This document shows positions 36,085-47,862 of a stretch of DNA of 64,000 nucleotides, one piece after another. The notes under the pieces were generated by a model. It saw only the letters and a program-made list of their open reading frames with translations, ran no database searches and was not told where the DNA came from. The DNA is taken from positions 15,080,708 through 15,144,707 of the forward strand of contig OY829329.1 of assembly GCA_963691655.1 (NCBI GenBank), in the 5' to 3' direction. Numbering within the stretch: position 1 is the stretch's first letter; each line of letters begins with the position of its first letter. This DNA comes from Toxonevra muliebris (lineage: Eukaryota > Arthropoda > Insecta > Diptera > Pallopteridae). The position numbers and the translations under genes were made by a program.

Positions 36085-36931
36085 AACACCAATATCAAAC
36101 ATCAGTCTGTCTTTGTTCGAATAAAGACCGAAAGCGATTAACTCTTATCAGATTCTACCCACACAGCAAACTCTGTTGTTGTTGCTGTGATGAATTTTTG
36201 TTGTACTGCTGCTAACATCTTGTATATAAATTCACCATGAATTTCATAGATCATTAGAGAGAGAGAGAGAGAGAGAGAGAAGAGAGAGCTTAACAAGCAG
36301 TTCTATGTTATTAAGCGCAATGTTGATAATACAGTCTGATGTGTATAGTGTGCAGTTGTGATAAAGCAGTGTCTTTCTCTTTGGAAAGAACAATAACTGC
36401 ATTGATTTCCTAAATTAGTCACTGCCGTTTTAAAGAAATTTATGTTTGTTGAGAGACAAAAAAAAAATGTTTAGGGTTTATTTTTCTAATATTATTTCAA
36501 CGAGTGTATCATTGCAAGGCACTTGATGATTGTGTACTTGCATATATAAACTCAAATTTCGTTGTAGAAATTATAGCGAAGACGAAAAACTTCTGTTTTC
36601 TTTTGAGTCTGCCATTGCCGCTTGTGTGCGACTTTCTTCTTTTTTTTTTACCAAAAACAAAGAAACGGAAGTAATGACAATTATTTTTCTGTCGAAATGA
36701 AATTCTTGATTTTATTTAAATTGTAAATTTTCATGTTTGTTGCAATTTGTTCTTCAAGTATGATGTCTCACATACAAACAAGGATAAATGCATTTGTGTA
36801 AAATTCATATGTTTATACATTTGTACAAATGTAAATGCATACTTAGTTCTTTTCAAGTTTTCATTTGTTCAATAATAAGTATATAGCACTATTAAATAAA
36901 AGAGAATGAAGTATATGTGTGTGTGTTGTTG
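36085..36931. other. Spacer
   Basis: AT-rich, with (GA)n at 36254-36287. No gene was recognised. Confidence 0.45.
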
Positions 36932-37385
36932 GCATGCATTATTTAACAACTTAAGAGAGAGCAAGAGAGAGAGTACTTCCTGAGAACTATAAAAGAGAAG
37001 AGTGTGCTTCTCTCTGCTAGAAGGCTAGAAGACTACGAGCACCTGTCAATCTGAAACAACAACAACTACAGTGTTCTTGCATGATTTAAAAACTTAACGG
37101 AGAGAGAGAGAGTGAGAGAGAAAATCAAGTACTTCCAAAGAACTATGAAATATAAGAGTGTGCTTCTCTCTGCAGTAAATTAGAAAACTAAGAGCACCCG
37201 TCAATCTGAAGCAACAACAAATACTGTTTGCATACCTGCTTTATCAACTTAACGGAGAGAGAGAGTGAGAGAGATACTCAAGTACTTCCTGAGAACAATA
37301 GAACAGAAGACTGTGCTTCTCTCTGCTGTAAACTAGAAAACTATGAGTATTCACCAATCGAATACAACAACAAATGCGGGTTCCA
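36932..37385. repeat. About 148-bp GAGA-rich tandem triplicate
   Basis: Three units start near 36932, 37077 and 37228. Each contains TTGCAT-like lead-in, AACTTAA, a GAGAGAGAG block, AGTACTTCC, GAACTAT, TGTGCTTCTCTCTGC, TAGAA, GAGCACC and CAATCTGAAACAACAACAA. The GAGA blocks could bind GAGA factor if this is a fly, which is not demonstrated here. Confidence 0.88.
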
Positions 37386-38001
37386 TTTTAAAAAATCGTG
37401 AAATTGCAAAAAACTACGCAAAATGTAAATGAATATTCACTGATTATTTTTATCTTAACTAAAGTACTTGATATTTTTTATAATGCATATATGCAATTGA
37501 TAGCACCTGCCATATTTATTTATACTTTCATAAGTATACTTGGGTATGTATGTTTATGATTTCTTCCGGATATCTTTACTAACCAACATGAATTTTTTGG
37601 CTATTAGCATTAATGTGTTCGCTCAAGGGAATTATGCATTACACATTTCATGGATATTTAGAATATTATAAAGAAAAGCCAAGCATTTTTATTAAGAGAA
37701 TTTAAAATTACTTATATTTCTATATGTAAGTATGTGTGAGTAGTTACAAAAAAAGTGTAGAAACAGGAAACTTTCAAAAGGATAACACAAGAATCTAGAC
37801 AAAATGCAAAGATAAAAATAAAATGCTTTTAAATCTGATTTTACCAAGCGTTCTGTGTGCATTTTGTTTTATTTTTTATTTTAATTTTTTTTTTTTTTGC
37901 TTACTTTGCTGTTCAAAATGGCGGCGGCGCCACAGATGTCTTTTATTATTGCTGGCAGCAATAAGTTTTCTGGTTTTCTTGTGTGCTTGCTTTTTTTTTT
38001 T
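37386..38001. other. Spacer containing an ATG in GC-rich context
   Basis: AT-rich except for 37916-37940, which reads AAAATGGCGGCGGCGCCACA. The frame from 37918 gives MAAAPQMSFIIAGSNKFSGF and stays open to 38094, but the downstream part is poly-T-derived. It may be chance or a short exon; the GGCGCCAC core also resembles insulator-type (CTCF) sites. Confidence 0.25.
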
Positions 38002-38440
38002 TTGGTTTCTTTGTTTGCGTGCTACTCAAATTGCAAGCAACTATTTACTGTGGTACATAGAAGGCATGAAATTGTTAAATTAAATGATTTTTAAGTTTAA
38101 AAGAAAAGAAAAAAAATTATATCTTAATATCTCATTAAAGAGGAGTCTTCAATAGAGAAAATATAAGTGGTGAAAGTAAATGTAAATTAATTAGTTTTAC
38201 CGTTTTACAGATTTACTCTCTCTCTCTCTATCTCTCTCTGTCTCTCTTGAAACGTCTTCTATTGAAAGAGAAGACGAGAGAGATTATCAAGGAATTCTTT
38301 TTTATGTAAAAGGTTTATAATACTGTGTGATTTGTATGGTGAGTTATTATGATAATGCAGTGCAGTTTTTCGGCAGACCTGCATTATCTGAATTAATAAA
38401 TCTTTCTGCAATGCTAAAAAAAAAGACTAATACGGTGGAG
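38002..38440. repeat. Dispersed 0.43-kb repeat, copy 1
   Basis: It matches 47348-47767 along most of its length, in the same orientation: CTACTCAAATTGCAAGCAACT, then TCTTCAATAGAGAAAA, TTTTACCGTTTTACAGATTT, a CTCTCT/GAGAG segment, ATACTGTGTGATT, and the hairpin GATAATGCAG...CTGCATTATC (38351-38360 with 38379-38388). Confidence 0.85.
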
Positions 38441-40420
38441 TGCAGATAACGGGTTATTTGAGGTATGCCAAAATTAGCAATACAGAAGATGATTAACCTC
38501 AAGGTCAGCAAAAATTACTTGAGAACTGATTTTCTTTTCAAGGGTGTTCGCGCTCTACTCTAATTTCATTTATTCTTTCAAATTTCGATTATAAAGAATG
38601 CAATTTTTCTTTTTAAAAAAGCGAAGCCTCTCATCTGCCATCGGATCCTGAGGTTGCTGAGCAGAAGACGAGGTTGATCGTTAAGTTTCTTCAAACAACC
38701 TTTTGATTGAAAAAGAGCCCTCCCTCATAAAGACTAATAAATTTTGTATAGAAAGTAACAATATTTATTCCAAAACAATTATATTTCATTAAAATAATTA
38801 AATTTTGCTCCACTTCCATTACATTGCAGCATTTTTCTGTTGCCTTTTTAGTTAATACTTTTTAACGGATTTAGTAAAAACAAAAACTATAAAAAAAAAA
38901 CATTTAAATCTTAATGCATTATGCACCACTATGTACCTACTATGTTGAAGAAATTCCATTATACTTTGGTATTATTGTTATAACAAAAATAATGAAGAAG
39001 AAAAAGCATAGAAATAAATTGAAGCAACAGCAGGTGTGAACAATAATTATGTGTGCTAGAATTCAGCTTGAATATCATGGCGTATATGTAAAATTCACAC
39101 ATGATTTTAGTAACTAATAAATTGGCAGACATTTTTCTTTGCTATAATTGTAAAAAAATGGAAAATAATATATTATGAAAAAAACTACCGAACATACCAG
39201 TAAAATTAATATTAGGTACTTGAGCTTTAATCTGTTTAGTTTGGTGTATTATATCGATGGACCCCTCGTAAGTAGTTTTTCAGCAATTTTGGGAGACAAG
39301 ACAATAACGCAATAAATTTCTCTGAATATATAAAAATAAAATCGAAAAAAAAAAATAATTCCTATAATATTTTCTTTTTTTTTATTTTAAATGATTTAAA
39401 ACTACATTTTACATATTCTTTATGTATATTTATTGTTTTTTTTGTCGTCTCTTCCGAAAGTGGCGAAAAACTACAAACGAGGAGTAAACGTATGACCTTC
39501 GATATCTAGTTTAATTTCAGTAGGTAAAGCAGTTCTTCAAATCTCATCCTAAATATGTTTATCAATGCATGAAGAGAGAAGCCAAAAATAAACGAAGAAT
39601 ATGCAAAATATCCAACACAATATGGCTCTCCGCTTTGCATTCATCGTTATAAAGCAGTAAATAACAAAGAGTAGCAAAGAGTAGTACAAGAGCATAGAAA
39701 TATATCACATATACACTGCTCATTTCCATTGTAAAAGAGAGCTCGGTTGATTATTGTGTATGTATAGGTGGCCATTGCTGTATTAAAAAAAAAACTACGA
39801 TGGGATGAGAGTGATCTCAAATTATAAATATGTACTTTGCAGTTTCACCATAGATTTGTTTTTGCAACAAAAAAACAAAAAACGTAAAGAGCAAGAATAA
39901 ATTTCCAGAGTTCAATTTACAGTCGTATCTCTCATTTGTTGTAAGTTCTCTCAAATTTTCTTATTTTACATACATAGCTTTACATTTACATTTGTGTATA
40001 ATCAACTGAGTATTGAACTAATAATACTGTGATGTGAGAGTTTCGTTGAGAGAAAATGAGAGCAAGAACAACAATGAAAGAAAAAAACCCACCATGCAAA
40101 ACAGTTCTTCATATGATATAAGCTCGGAACAAAAGTTACACTTATGTTTTAACTAAAGCAAAATATTTTTCTGGTGATACAGCAAAGTTTAATTGAGCAC
40201 ATTACATATGAGACGAAAGTCGTAAATATATGATTCGTGTTCCCTGGCTATATCTTCGCTGTTTGTTAAAATATATTAAAATTATTATCCCAACGGGTAA
40301 GGAAGTGCTTCTTAATCTACACCCCTCCTGAAGCCCTTCTTTTTCGACACTAATCACTTTCTCTTTACAGAATAATTAATTTGTCTTTATATTGCATGTT
40401 ATTGAAAGTCAATATGGTCA
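38441..40420. other. Spacer; one dispersed repeat
   Basis: AT-rich. The segment 39924-40020 (starting CGTATCTCTCATTTGTTGTA) matches 61170-61275. No gene was recognised. Confidence 0.45.
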
Positions 40421-40424
40421 TTAA

Positions 40425-40863
40425 AGGGGAATCGCTTTTAGAAAGCCTAAACAGATATCAAAGTTTGCGCTTGGATTAAAAAAAAAAAAAATTTTAATGT
40501 TAGGAATCTGAAATTTCATAACCATACAAAATTTTTTTGACGAATTCATACACAAGTTTTTTTTTTGTAACTTGTAATATTTTTATATATGAACCTTTCT
40601 TAGAATTTTTCAAACGCTTTTTAAGCAATTAATTGTAAAACATTTGATTTTTTACTGGGCCTTTTGCAAAAACAATATATCTATGTTTTTAATTAAGAAA
40701 ACAAAGTTATTAAAATCAATTGAAGTGTTCTCACGTAATCTGCTACTCCAGTTTGAAAAACGGGCTTAAAGTTTTTCCTATACGGCAAGAAAAAAAATGT
40801 TACGTTCCCCATTTTTGGAACTTTGACCTAAAATTTTACGAACCTTCTACAGACGATGCCCCC
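40425..40863. mobile_element. TTAA-flanked element with AGGGG termini
   Basis: TTAA at 40421-40424 and 40864-40867. The left end is AGGGGAATCGCTTTTAGAAAG and the right end, read inward, is GGGGGCATCGTCTGTAGAAGG, about two thirds matched. The 439-bp interior is AT-rich, with an open frame of unknown meaning (40720-40923) that crosses the right end. Confidence 0.45.
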
Positions 40864-41039
40864 TTAAACTTTCTAGAAGCACATAAAAAGAAGCAGCACA
40901 CTTCATGGAATCACTTTAAGTAGCACACGGTTTACACTCTTCTATTTTCTTCTAGCCTCTTCTCCTCCTTGAAAGTTCTTTCAAGAACCCTGATTTCAAC
41001 GCCACAAATTTCCCCGCTTCATGATTCCACGAAGCATTA

Positions 41040-42179
41040 AGGGGAGGTTATCATAGAGAGGCATGAAAAATGCATAATTTCCGGGAATTTTTTTAAATGC
41101 AAAATACAAATTTTTGGAAACGTGTTTTGGCGTATTTTATACTTCTATCAATGGAGAATATTTTCCAGTTTTATTTAAAAAAAAAAAATCAAAAGTGCGG
41201 CTCCATCTTCCAATTAAATAAAGCCATGAAAGGCGTGCTTTAGTGCATGTGGGACGCTCCACAGCATTGTCAGTTTATCTAAAACAAATATGGGTTAAAA
41301 ATTATTAAACAAAACTAAATTCGGGGGCCGTTATCTTTTTTCGTTTTCTAAAAAATGTCTGGATAAAAAATCGCAGCCGTTAAAAAACCCAATTTTTCCC
41401 CCTTTTTTATTATTTAGTTTTTTTTTTTTTGTGTTAACCAAAAAATAAAAATGATCAAATGTCACGTCGGTGTGGTGTGAGGTTTTATAGTATGTATGAG
41501 TTTATTAGTGTTTGTTTTATTATATATTTTACTTTAAGCCCAAAAGTATGCAACAAATAATTTCTATATCAAAAATGGTCTTGGAATTGAATATACTTAC
41601 ATTTCAATGGAATAGTGAAATATTTCAAAAATTGTTTTTATTCCTTGTATTGAAAAATAGTATCAACATCAACGATGAAGAAACTGCATTGAAAAGAGAA
41701 AATAAAAAATTTTTGGGACATAAAACCAAAACTTGTAAAGTAAACGAAAAGAAAACGAAATATGTCAAGTATGTTATTAAATAATGTGACGAGTGCAGAA
41801 GGTACTCATTTTAGTTTTTTGCTTCAACGAATGAAAAGAATATTTCTGAATCAACTTTTCACAAAAATCACTTCTTAACGTCCTGGAAAACTTAATTTTT
41901 TTTCAATTGCACAAAAGATTCATGGAGTCGGTTCATCCGTTAAAGCTGTAGAGCGCTCTGCTCACTGAAAATGCTATTTTTAGAAAAACGCATTTAAAGT
42001 TCAACGTTATAAAGAATTCAGTCGGCGAACGGTTCCGCTCAACAGACTGTAAATTATAAAAAAAAAACTTTAGATATTAAAATATCCTTTCACCCACGTG
42101 TTTTAAATACATAATGGATACAAATTTTGTAAAAAATTTAACATTAAACTTTCCATCGTCATGAACGGTAACCTCCCCT
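41040..42179. mobile_element. 1.14-kb TIR element with AGGGGAGGTTA ends
   Basis: The left end AGGGGAGGTTATC and the right end, read inward, AGGGGAGGTTACC match at 12 of 13. TA flanks both sides (41038-41039 and 42180-42181), fitting a Tc1/mariner-like target. TTAA is present on the left only. The interior has an AT-rich frame at 41512-41784 with no known domain. Its closeness to the element at 40425 and the similar GGGGA termini raise the possibility of one composite unit. Confidence 0.6.
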
Positions 42180-42181
42180 TA

Positions 42182-42814
42182 CCTAAGCGCTTTCGAAATA
42201 CCTCTTTCGATAGCACTTCAAATTTTTCCGCTGGGAGAAAAGTCGCTCAGTTCAGTTGCTTTGTCTCTTTGCAACTCTCTCCACTTCTTTCTCTCTCTCC
42301 ATCGCTCTCTTTGTACCAAAATATAATATGAACCTGTCTTCAAAAGCGTACATCCAGCACAATGACCCTTTTTACATGCCACAACATTTTGAATTATATT
42401 TAACAAATTTAACAAATTTTTAGAGCGCATATTAAATGAACTTTCTTTGATTAATGAAGTTTATATGCATACATACTTACATTTTATTACTACTATAGAC
42501 AATAAAATACATACCAATCCAAAAAAATGAATTTTTAATACTATGAAAACGTAATATTCTTTAAGAAATCAAATTTAAAAAAGTTTAAGCTTACATTTAT
42601 ATTTTCGGTTATGCTACAAGTTGCCAAAAAACAATGAGAAAAAAACTGGCCTTGTCTGCAAATACAACAGACAATAGAATCACTCAAATCCAAAAAAGAA
42701 TTTTGATACAAAATATGTACCTAGTTAGTTGAATATTGGTAGAAAATATTCCATCAAAATATTCTGGCAACACAATACAAAAATTTCTTGCAACAGTGTG
42801 TTACATTGATATAT
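42182..42814. other. AT-rich spacer
   Basis: CTCTCT-rich near 42275-42312, otherwise AT-rich. No gene was recognised. Confidence 0.45.
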
Positions 42815-42822
42815 GTGTGTGT

Positions 42823-43893
42823 CAGGGCCGTAGCCAGAAAATTTTTTCGGGGGGATGGGGTTTTCATTCGAAGAAAATATTCATAAATAATTTTTATCAA
42901 ACTGATTTTTAAATACAATAAATGAAATCGTTGATACATTTGATGGACCCTGTAAAATTAAAATTTTAGGAAAAATTTTCCGATTTTTTTTTAATCTTAA
43001 CCTCAAAAAAATGGCCAAAAATGACAAAAAATTCACGGAATAATCAAATTAAATTTTTTCAAATAAATATTATGCACATTGACATTCTAATGCATTTTTT
43101 TTATCGTGAGGGACACAATTTCATTAACTCATTGGCTTCCCACCACTCAAAAAAATTACCAAAAATAGTAGAGGCTCATTTTTTTCAAATGATCATCATT
43201 GGGAATTTGAGCCATCAATGATAAGGAACCCGGATGAGGTTGGCTTATATTCCCTAAATTCGTGAAGTCACAGCATTGAAAGAAATATTTCTAGTCGTGG
43301 TGCTCTGAGCAATAATGGGTTAAAAAATTAATTACATTTTAAGATTGTCTCATAAAACTGCATGGGTTTTGCTAATAAGATGGAGTTTTTGCAAAAGATT
43401 TTTTCACTTTGAACACGAATCTGAGGTCAAAAACTTCCTATCACGTCTCATTTTAGGAATAAAATGGGGTTCAAGCAAGTATAATTTTACAAGGATCCGA
43501 TAATTTTTTCTATTTTTTATTAATTTTTAAACATTTCAAACTGATTCAGGACGAAACTTTAAATCAAAAACAGTTACTGACCTAGAAAAACTATGAATGC
43601 AGGAGTGCTGAGTATCACCTTCTCTTTTTGAATCAGTAGTCAAACCTCATGTCGAAGAAAACAAATCGGATTTGATCTCATAGTGTAACTAAGATTTCAA
43701 ATTTATTTTTTATATTTGACTTTTTGGAAAAAAAAACCGATGGAAGTAAAAAATATCGTTAAATAGATTTTATTTTGACTTTTTTTCCATCGATTGGCAA
43801 TTAATCTTAAAAATTAGAATAAAGTTCCCACATTTCAGGGGGGGGGAGGCGGGGGTCAGAACCCGCAAAACGTCCCCCCTAAATACGGCCTTG
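42823..43893 (-). mobile_element. hAT-like element, copy 2 of inverted pair
   Basis: Reverse-orientation copy of 25316-26397: it begins CAGGGCCGTAGCCAG and ends with the inverse of CAAGGCCGTATTTAGGGGGG. GTGTGTGT lies on both sides (42815-42822 and 43894-43901) as the 8-bp duplication, within a TG repeat. Length is 1071 bp against 1082. There is no transposase. The two copies differ by scattered substitutions, small indels and C/G-run lengths. Confidence 0.88.
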
Positions 43894-43901
43894 GTGTGTG
43901 T

Positions 43902-45329
43902 GTGTGTGTGTATGTGCAACATTGCATAAAACTACAACTGCAACAGAAATTGAAACTGTAAATGCATATTGCTGTTGCAGCAAGTTTTTCAAGTTCAGTT
44001 TCCTTCAAATGTTGCAACTTATGGTATGCCACAAACTTAGAATTTGTACTTGTAATAAATGCAGTTGACTTCATGTGGATTTTTTTTTTTTTTTTTAAAT
44101 TTTTTTTTACAATAAAATTGTAAAAAAATATAAAACGCATAATATTTTTAATGTATTCCACTTTCGATCTCGTCCTCTCTCTTTTTCTCACTCTCTCTCA
44201 CTTCGGCTTCTCTCTTCTGCTTATCTCATTTGCTTCTCTCATCTGCATCTCTCTTCCACTTCTCTCTTCCACTTCTCTCTTCCACATCTCTCTTCCACTT
44301 CTCTCTTCCACTTCTTTCTTCCACTTCTCTCTTCTGCACTCTCTCTTCTATTCAATATGGCATTTTGAATATAATAACATTAAATATTAAGTTACTTGAT
44401 TCGTGCAGTACTTCCAATCTACTTCATTACATTATTGTTGAAAATATATGACCACTTGAAGTGGTGGGTTGATTTCAGTGTATGTCTGCAAAAGCAAATG
44501 CTATTGAATCTTCATACATATGTATGTATGTGTGTCTGTGTATATATTCAAGAGAGTATGGAGAGCATGTGTGCATTTGAAAATGTTTCTAACAGTAAAG
44601 TATCATTTTACTCTACATGCAGCAATATTTTTCGTAATGCACAATTCTTTTTCTATTGTTGCTGTTGGAATAGCATAGAAAATTTCAAAAGTAAAGTAAA
44701 AAAAAAAAAAAAAAAAACATAAAAGCATAAAACAACAAATTCTCTCGCTTGTTCAGTAAGAAATACAAACAAAACTTTAAAATTGCTAATGTCGTTCTGG
44801 CATACATACATAAGCACTTGTCTATCCGAGTGACTATGTTTCTTCTTCATAGGGTGAAATTGCTAGAAAAAACCCATACTCTCATATTCAATATTGAGGG
44901 TCATGTTTTAGCTTAAATGCGGTAGAGTGTTGCAGAGTTGTGGTGCAGATCACGTAGGCCATGTGAGCACAGAAGTATGACATATATTTTCCTCATTAGT
45001 TCTCTCCCAAAATATAACTATCATCTTAAGGCGAACGCCCTATTCTCTTTGCATTTTTTTTTATATGAAGTTTTTACGCTCTCGATTTAAGAGAGTCCCA
45101 CTCTCTTTTAGTTTTTTTTTTGATATTAAGTTTTTCACTCTCTCAAAAAACGAAAACGGAATAGGGCACTCGGCCGATAAATCTGCCTTCACTGATTCAC
45201 CTCGATATTCTGCCATTATTCCTTTAATTTGATGTAGGTAAGGCAATATTTTCTCCCATCCCCTCTACCCCTCTTCCCCTATCTCCTCTTTCAACTGAAA
45301 TGAAACGTTTGGAACAGAAAAGTATAGGC
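43902..45329. other. Spacer with 13-bp CTTCTCTCTTCCA array
   Basis: A short tandem array of CTTCTCTCTTCCA spans about 44225-44350. Around 45058-45140 the motif CTCTCTTTTAGTTTTTTTT-ATATGAAGTTTTT-CTCTC occurs in two forms and resembles 52065-52172. No gene was recognised. Confidence 0.55.
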
Positions 45330-47290
45330 TTCAAAGTGATGGGTCTGAAGTGAATGAATCTAAAGTAAAATGAACTGAAACGAATGGGATTTAAATAAAT
45401 TAATCTGAAACGAAATGAACCGAAATGAGTGGGTCTGAAATGAATGAATCTGAAACAAATTGGTCTGAAATAAATTAGTTTAAATAGAAGGAGCCTGATA
45501 TAAATGGGTCCGAAAAGAAAGAGTATGAAATAAATGAGTCTGAAACAAAAAAGACTGAAATGAATCGGTCTAAACTGAAGGAGTCTGTAATAAATGGATT
45601 TGCAATGAATGAGTATGAAATGAATGGGTTTAACAGGAACGGGTCTGAAATGTAACAGGTTCGAAACGGCGCGGACCCGAATTGGTTTGAAACAAATGGG
45701 TCTGAAATAATGGGATCCGAAAAAATTCAATATAAAATAAATGAATTTTAAATAATTGATCGAATGTGATCGAAATGATAAGATCGGAAACAAATGGAAC
45801 TGAAAAGAATGGACTAAAATGAATTAATCTGAAGCGACATGGACTGAAATGAATGGGTCTGAAATGAATGACACTGGTACAAATTATTCAGAAATACTTA
45901 AATGGGTTTAAATAGAAGGAGTTTCAAATATAGTGGTTCGAAATAAGTGAATCTGAAACGAATTAGTTTGAAATGAATCAGTCTGGACTGAAGGGACCTT
46001 TAATAAATGAGCTTGAAATGTATGACACGAAAGGAAACAGGTCTGAAATGGAAAGGGTCTGAATGGGTTTGAAACAAAAGGGCCGGAAATGAATGAATCT
46101 GAAACGAATTGAATTAAAACGAATGGGTCTAAAATGACTGAGTCTGTAGTGAATGGGCCCGAAATTAATAGGTCTGAAGTAAATAACTTTGAAATGAATA
46201 GCTCTGAAATAAAGAGGTCTGCAATAAATGAGTTAGAATTAAATGAGTCTGAAATGACTGAGTCTAGAAAGGGCAGGTCTGAAATTAGTGAACCCGAACT
46301 AAAAGCTTTTCAAATGAATGAGTCTGAAAGTAATTGGTCGGGCAGGAAGGGATTTAAAGTGGATGAGTCTGAAATAAACGAGTCTTAGAAACTGGAAACT
46401 GAAAGGAACAGATCTGAATTGAATGTGATTGAAATGAAAAAATCGGAAACTGATAGAACAGAAAAGAATAGATCTAAAATGTCTAAGTCGGAAATATATG
46501 GATCTGAAATGAATGGACCTAAAAGGAAAACTTATGAAATTGATGGGTCCGAAACCAAATAGTCTAAAATTGATGGGTTCGAAAACAATAACTAAATTGA
46601 AGGATTCTATACTGAAATAGTTTAAAATGAGTTTGTTTAAATTTAATCGGTCAGAAGTGAACTTGCTCTGAATTGAATGAGTCCTACATGTTAGACCCCG
46701 GATTAAATAGATCTAAAAATAATGGGTTTGAAATGAATGAGTGTTAAATAAATGAGTCATGCTTGAAATAAATGGGTCGGAAGTGAATGAGCTTGAAATG
46801 AATGGATGTAAAATAAATGAGTCTGAAATAAATAAGTCTGAAAAAATGAATGCGTCCGAAGAAAATGAGTCTTGAAATAAAAATTCTGAAATAAATAGGT
46901 CTGAAATAAATGAGTCTAGAATAAATAGGTCTGAAAAAAAGAAGTCTGCAATGAATGAATCTCCTACGAATTCGTCTGAAAAGTAAAGTAAAGGTTCTTA
47001 AATAAAAATTTCTAAAAAAGCGGGGATCTGAATTGAATGGATTTGAAAGAAATGGGTCTGAAAGTTTCTGAAAAAATTGGGACAAAATAAATGGCTCTGA
47101 AATGAATTGATCTAAGATGAATTTTTCTGAAATATATAAATCTGAAATAAATCAATGTGTGATAAGTACCTAAGTTTGAAATGAAAGGGGTTTGTAACAA
47201 ATGAGTCTAAAATAAATGAATCTTCAATAAATGGGAAATAGAAATCGATCTGAAAAAAATTGGCCGGAAGTGAATGAATGTGAAACGAAA
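45330..47290. repeat. Degenerate GGTCTGAAATGAAT array
   Basis: About 2 kb of 15-18 bp units, GGTCTGAAATGAAT or GAGTCTGAAATAAAT, strongly diverged, with no clear higher-order period by eye. Minus-strand frames with FRPIHF-like repeats and plus-strand ESEMNES-like repeats are produced by the array. The GGTCTGAA core is shared with 2939-4160. Confidence 0.92.
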
Positions 47291-47347
47291 GTTTTGAACA
47301 ATTGGTAGAAAAGCAAGTGTTGATTTTTCTCAGTGATGTGATTTTTT

Positions 47348-47767
47348 GTTTTTTTGTTTGCTACTCAATTTGCAAGCAACTCTTTACAATGGTACTCAAA
47401 GGGCATGGAATTGTAAAACTATGTAAATTGAACTATGAAAGAAAAGAGAAAAATTATATCTGAATACCTCATAACAGTGTCTTCAATAGAGAAAACATAA
47501 GTGATGGAAGCAGATGCGGGTTAATTAATTTTACCGTTTTACAGATTTGCTCTCACTCTCTCGAAACTTTTTCTAATGAAATAGAAGGCAAGAGAGAGAG
47601 AGAGAGAGAGATTATCAAGTAATTCTCTTTTGAGTAAAAAGCTGATAATACTGTGTGATTGTATGGTGAGTAATTATGATAATGCAGTGCAGTTTTTTAG
47701 CTGACCTGCATTATCTGAATTAATAAATCTTTCTGGAAGATAAAAAAAAAAAACTAGTATAGTGAAC
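47348..47767. repeat. Dispersed 0.43-kb repeat, copy 2
   Basis: Direct copy of 38002-38440, about 9.3 kb downstream. The hairpin is conserved here (47678-47687 with 47706-47715), while the loop differs slightly. Confidence 0.85.
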
Positions 47768-47795
47768 TACCAACCATTTCTGTTTTTCCTGCTTC

Positions 47796-47862
47796 TCTTC
47801 CCCTCCCCTCCTCTCCCCTCCTTTCCCCTCCCCTCCTCTCCTTTCCCCTCCCCTCCCATAGA
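47796..47862 (-). other. C-rich run
   Basis: CCCCTCCCCTCCTCTCCCCTCC-type tandem sequence; the minus strand could form a G-quadruplex. Confidence 0.5.

Noticed and set aside
45224..47200. Several repeat-peptide ORFs on both strands
   Set aside because: By-products of the 15-18 bp array.
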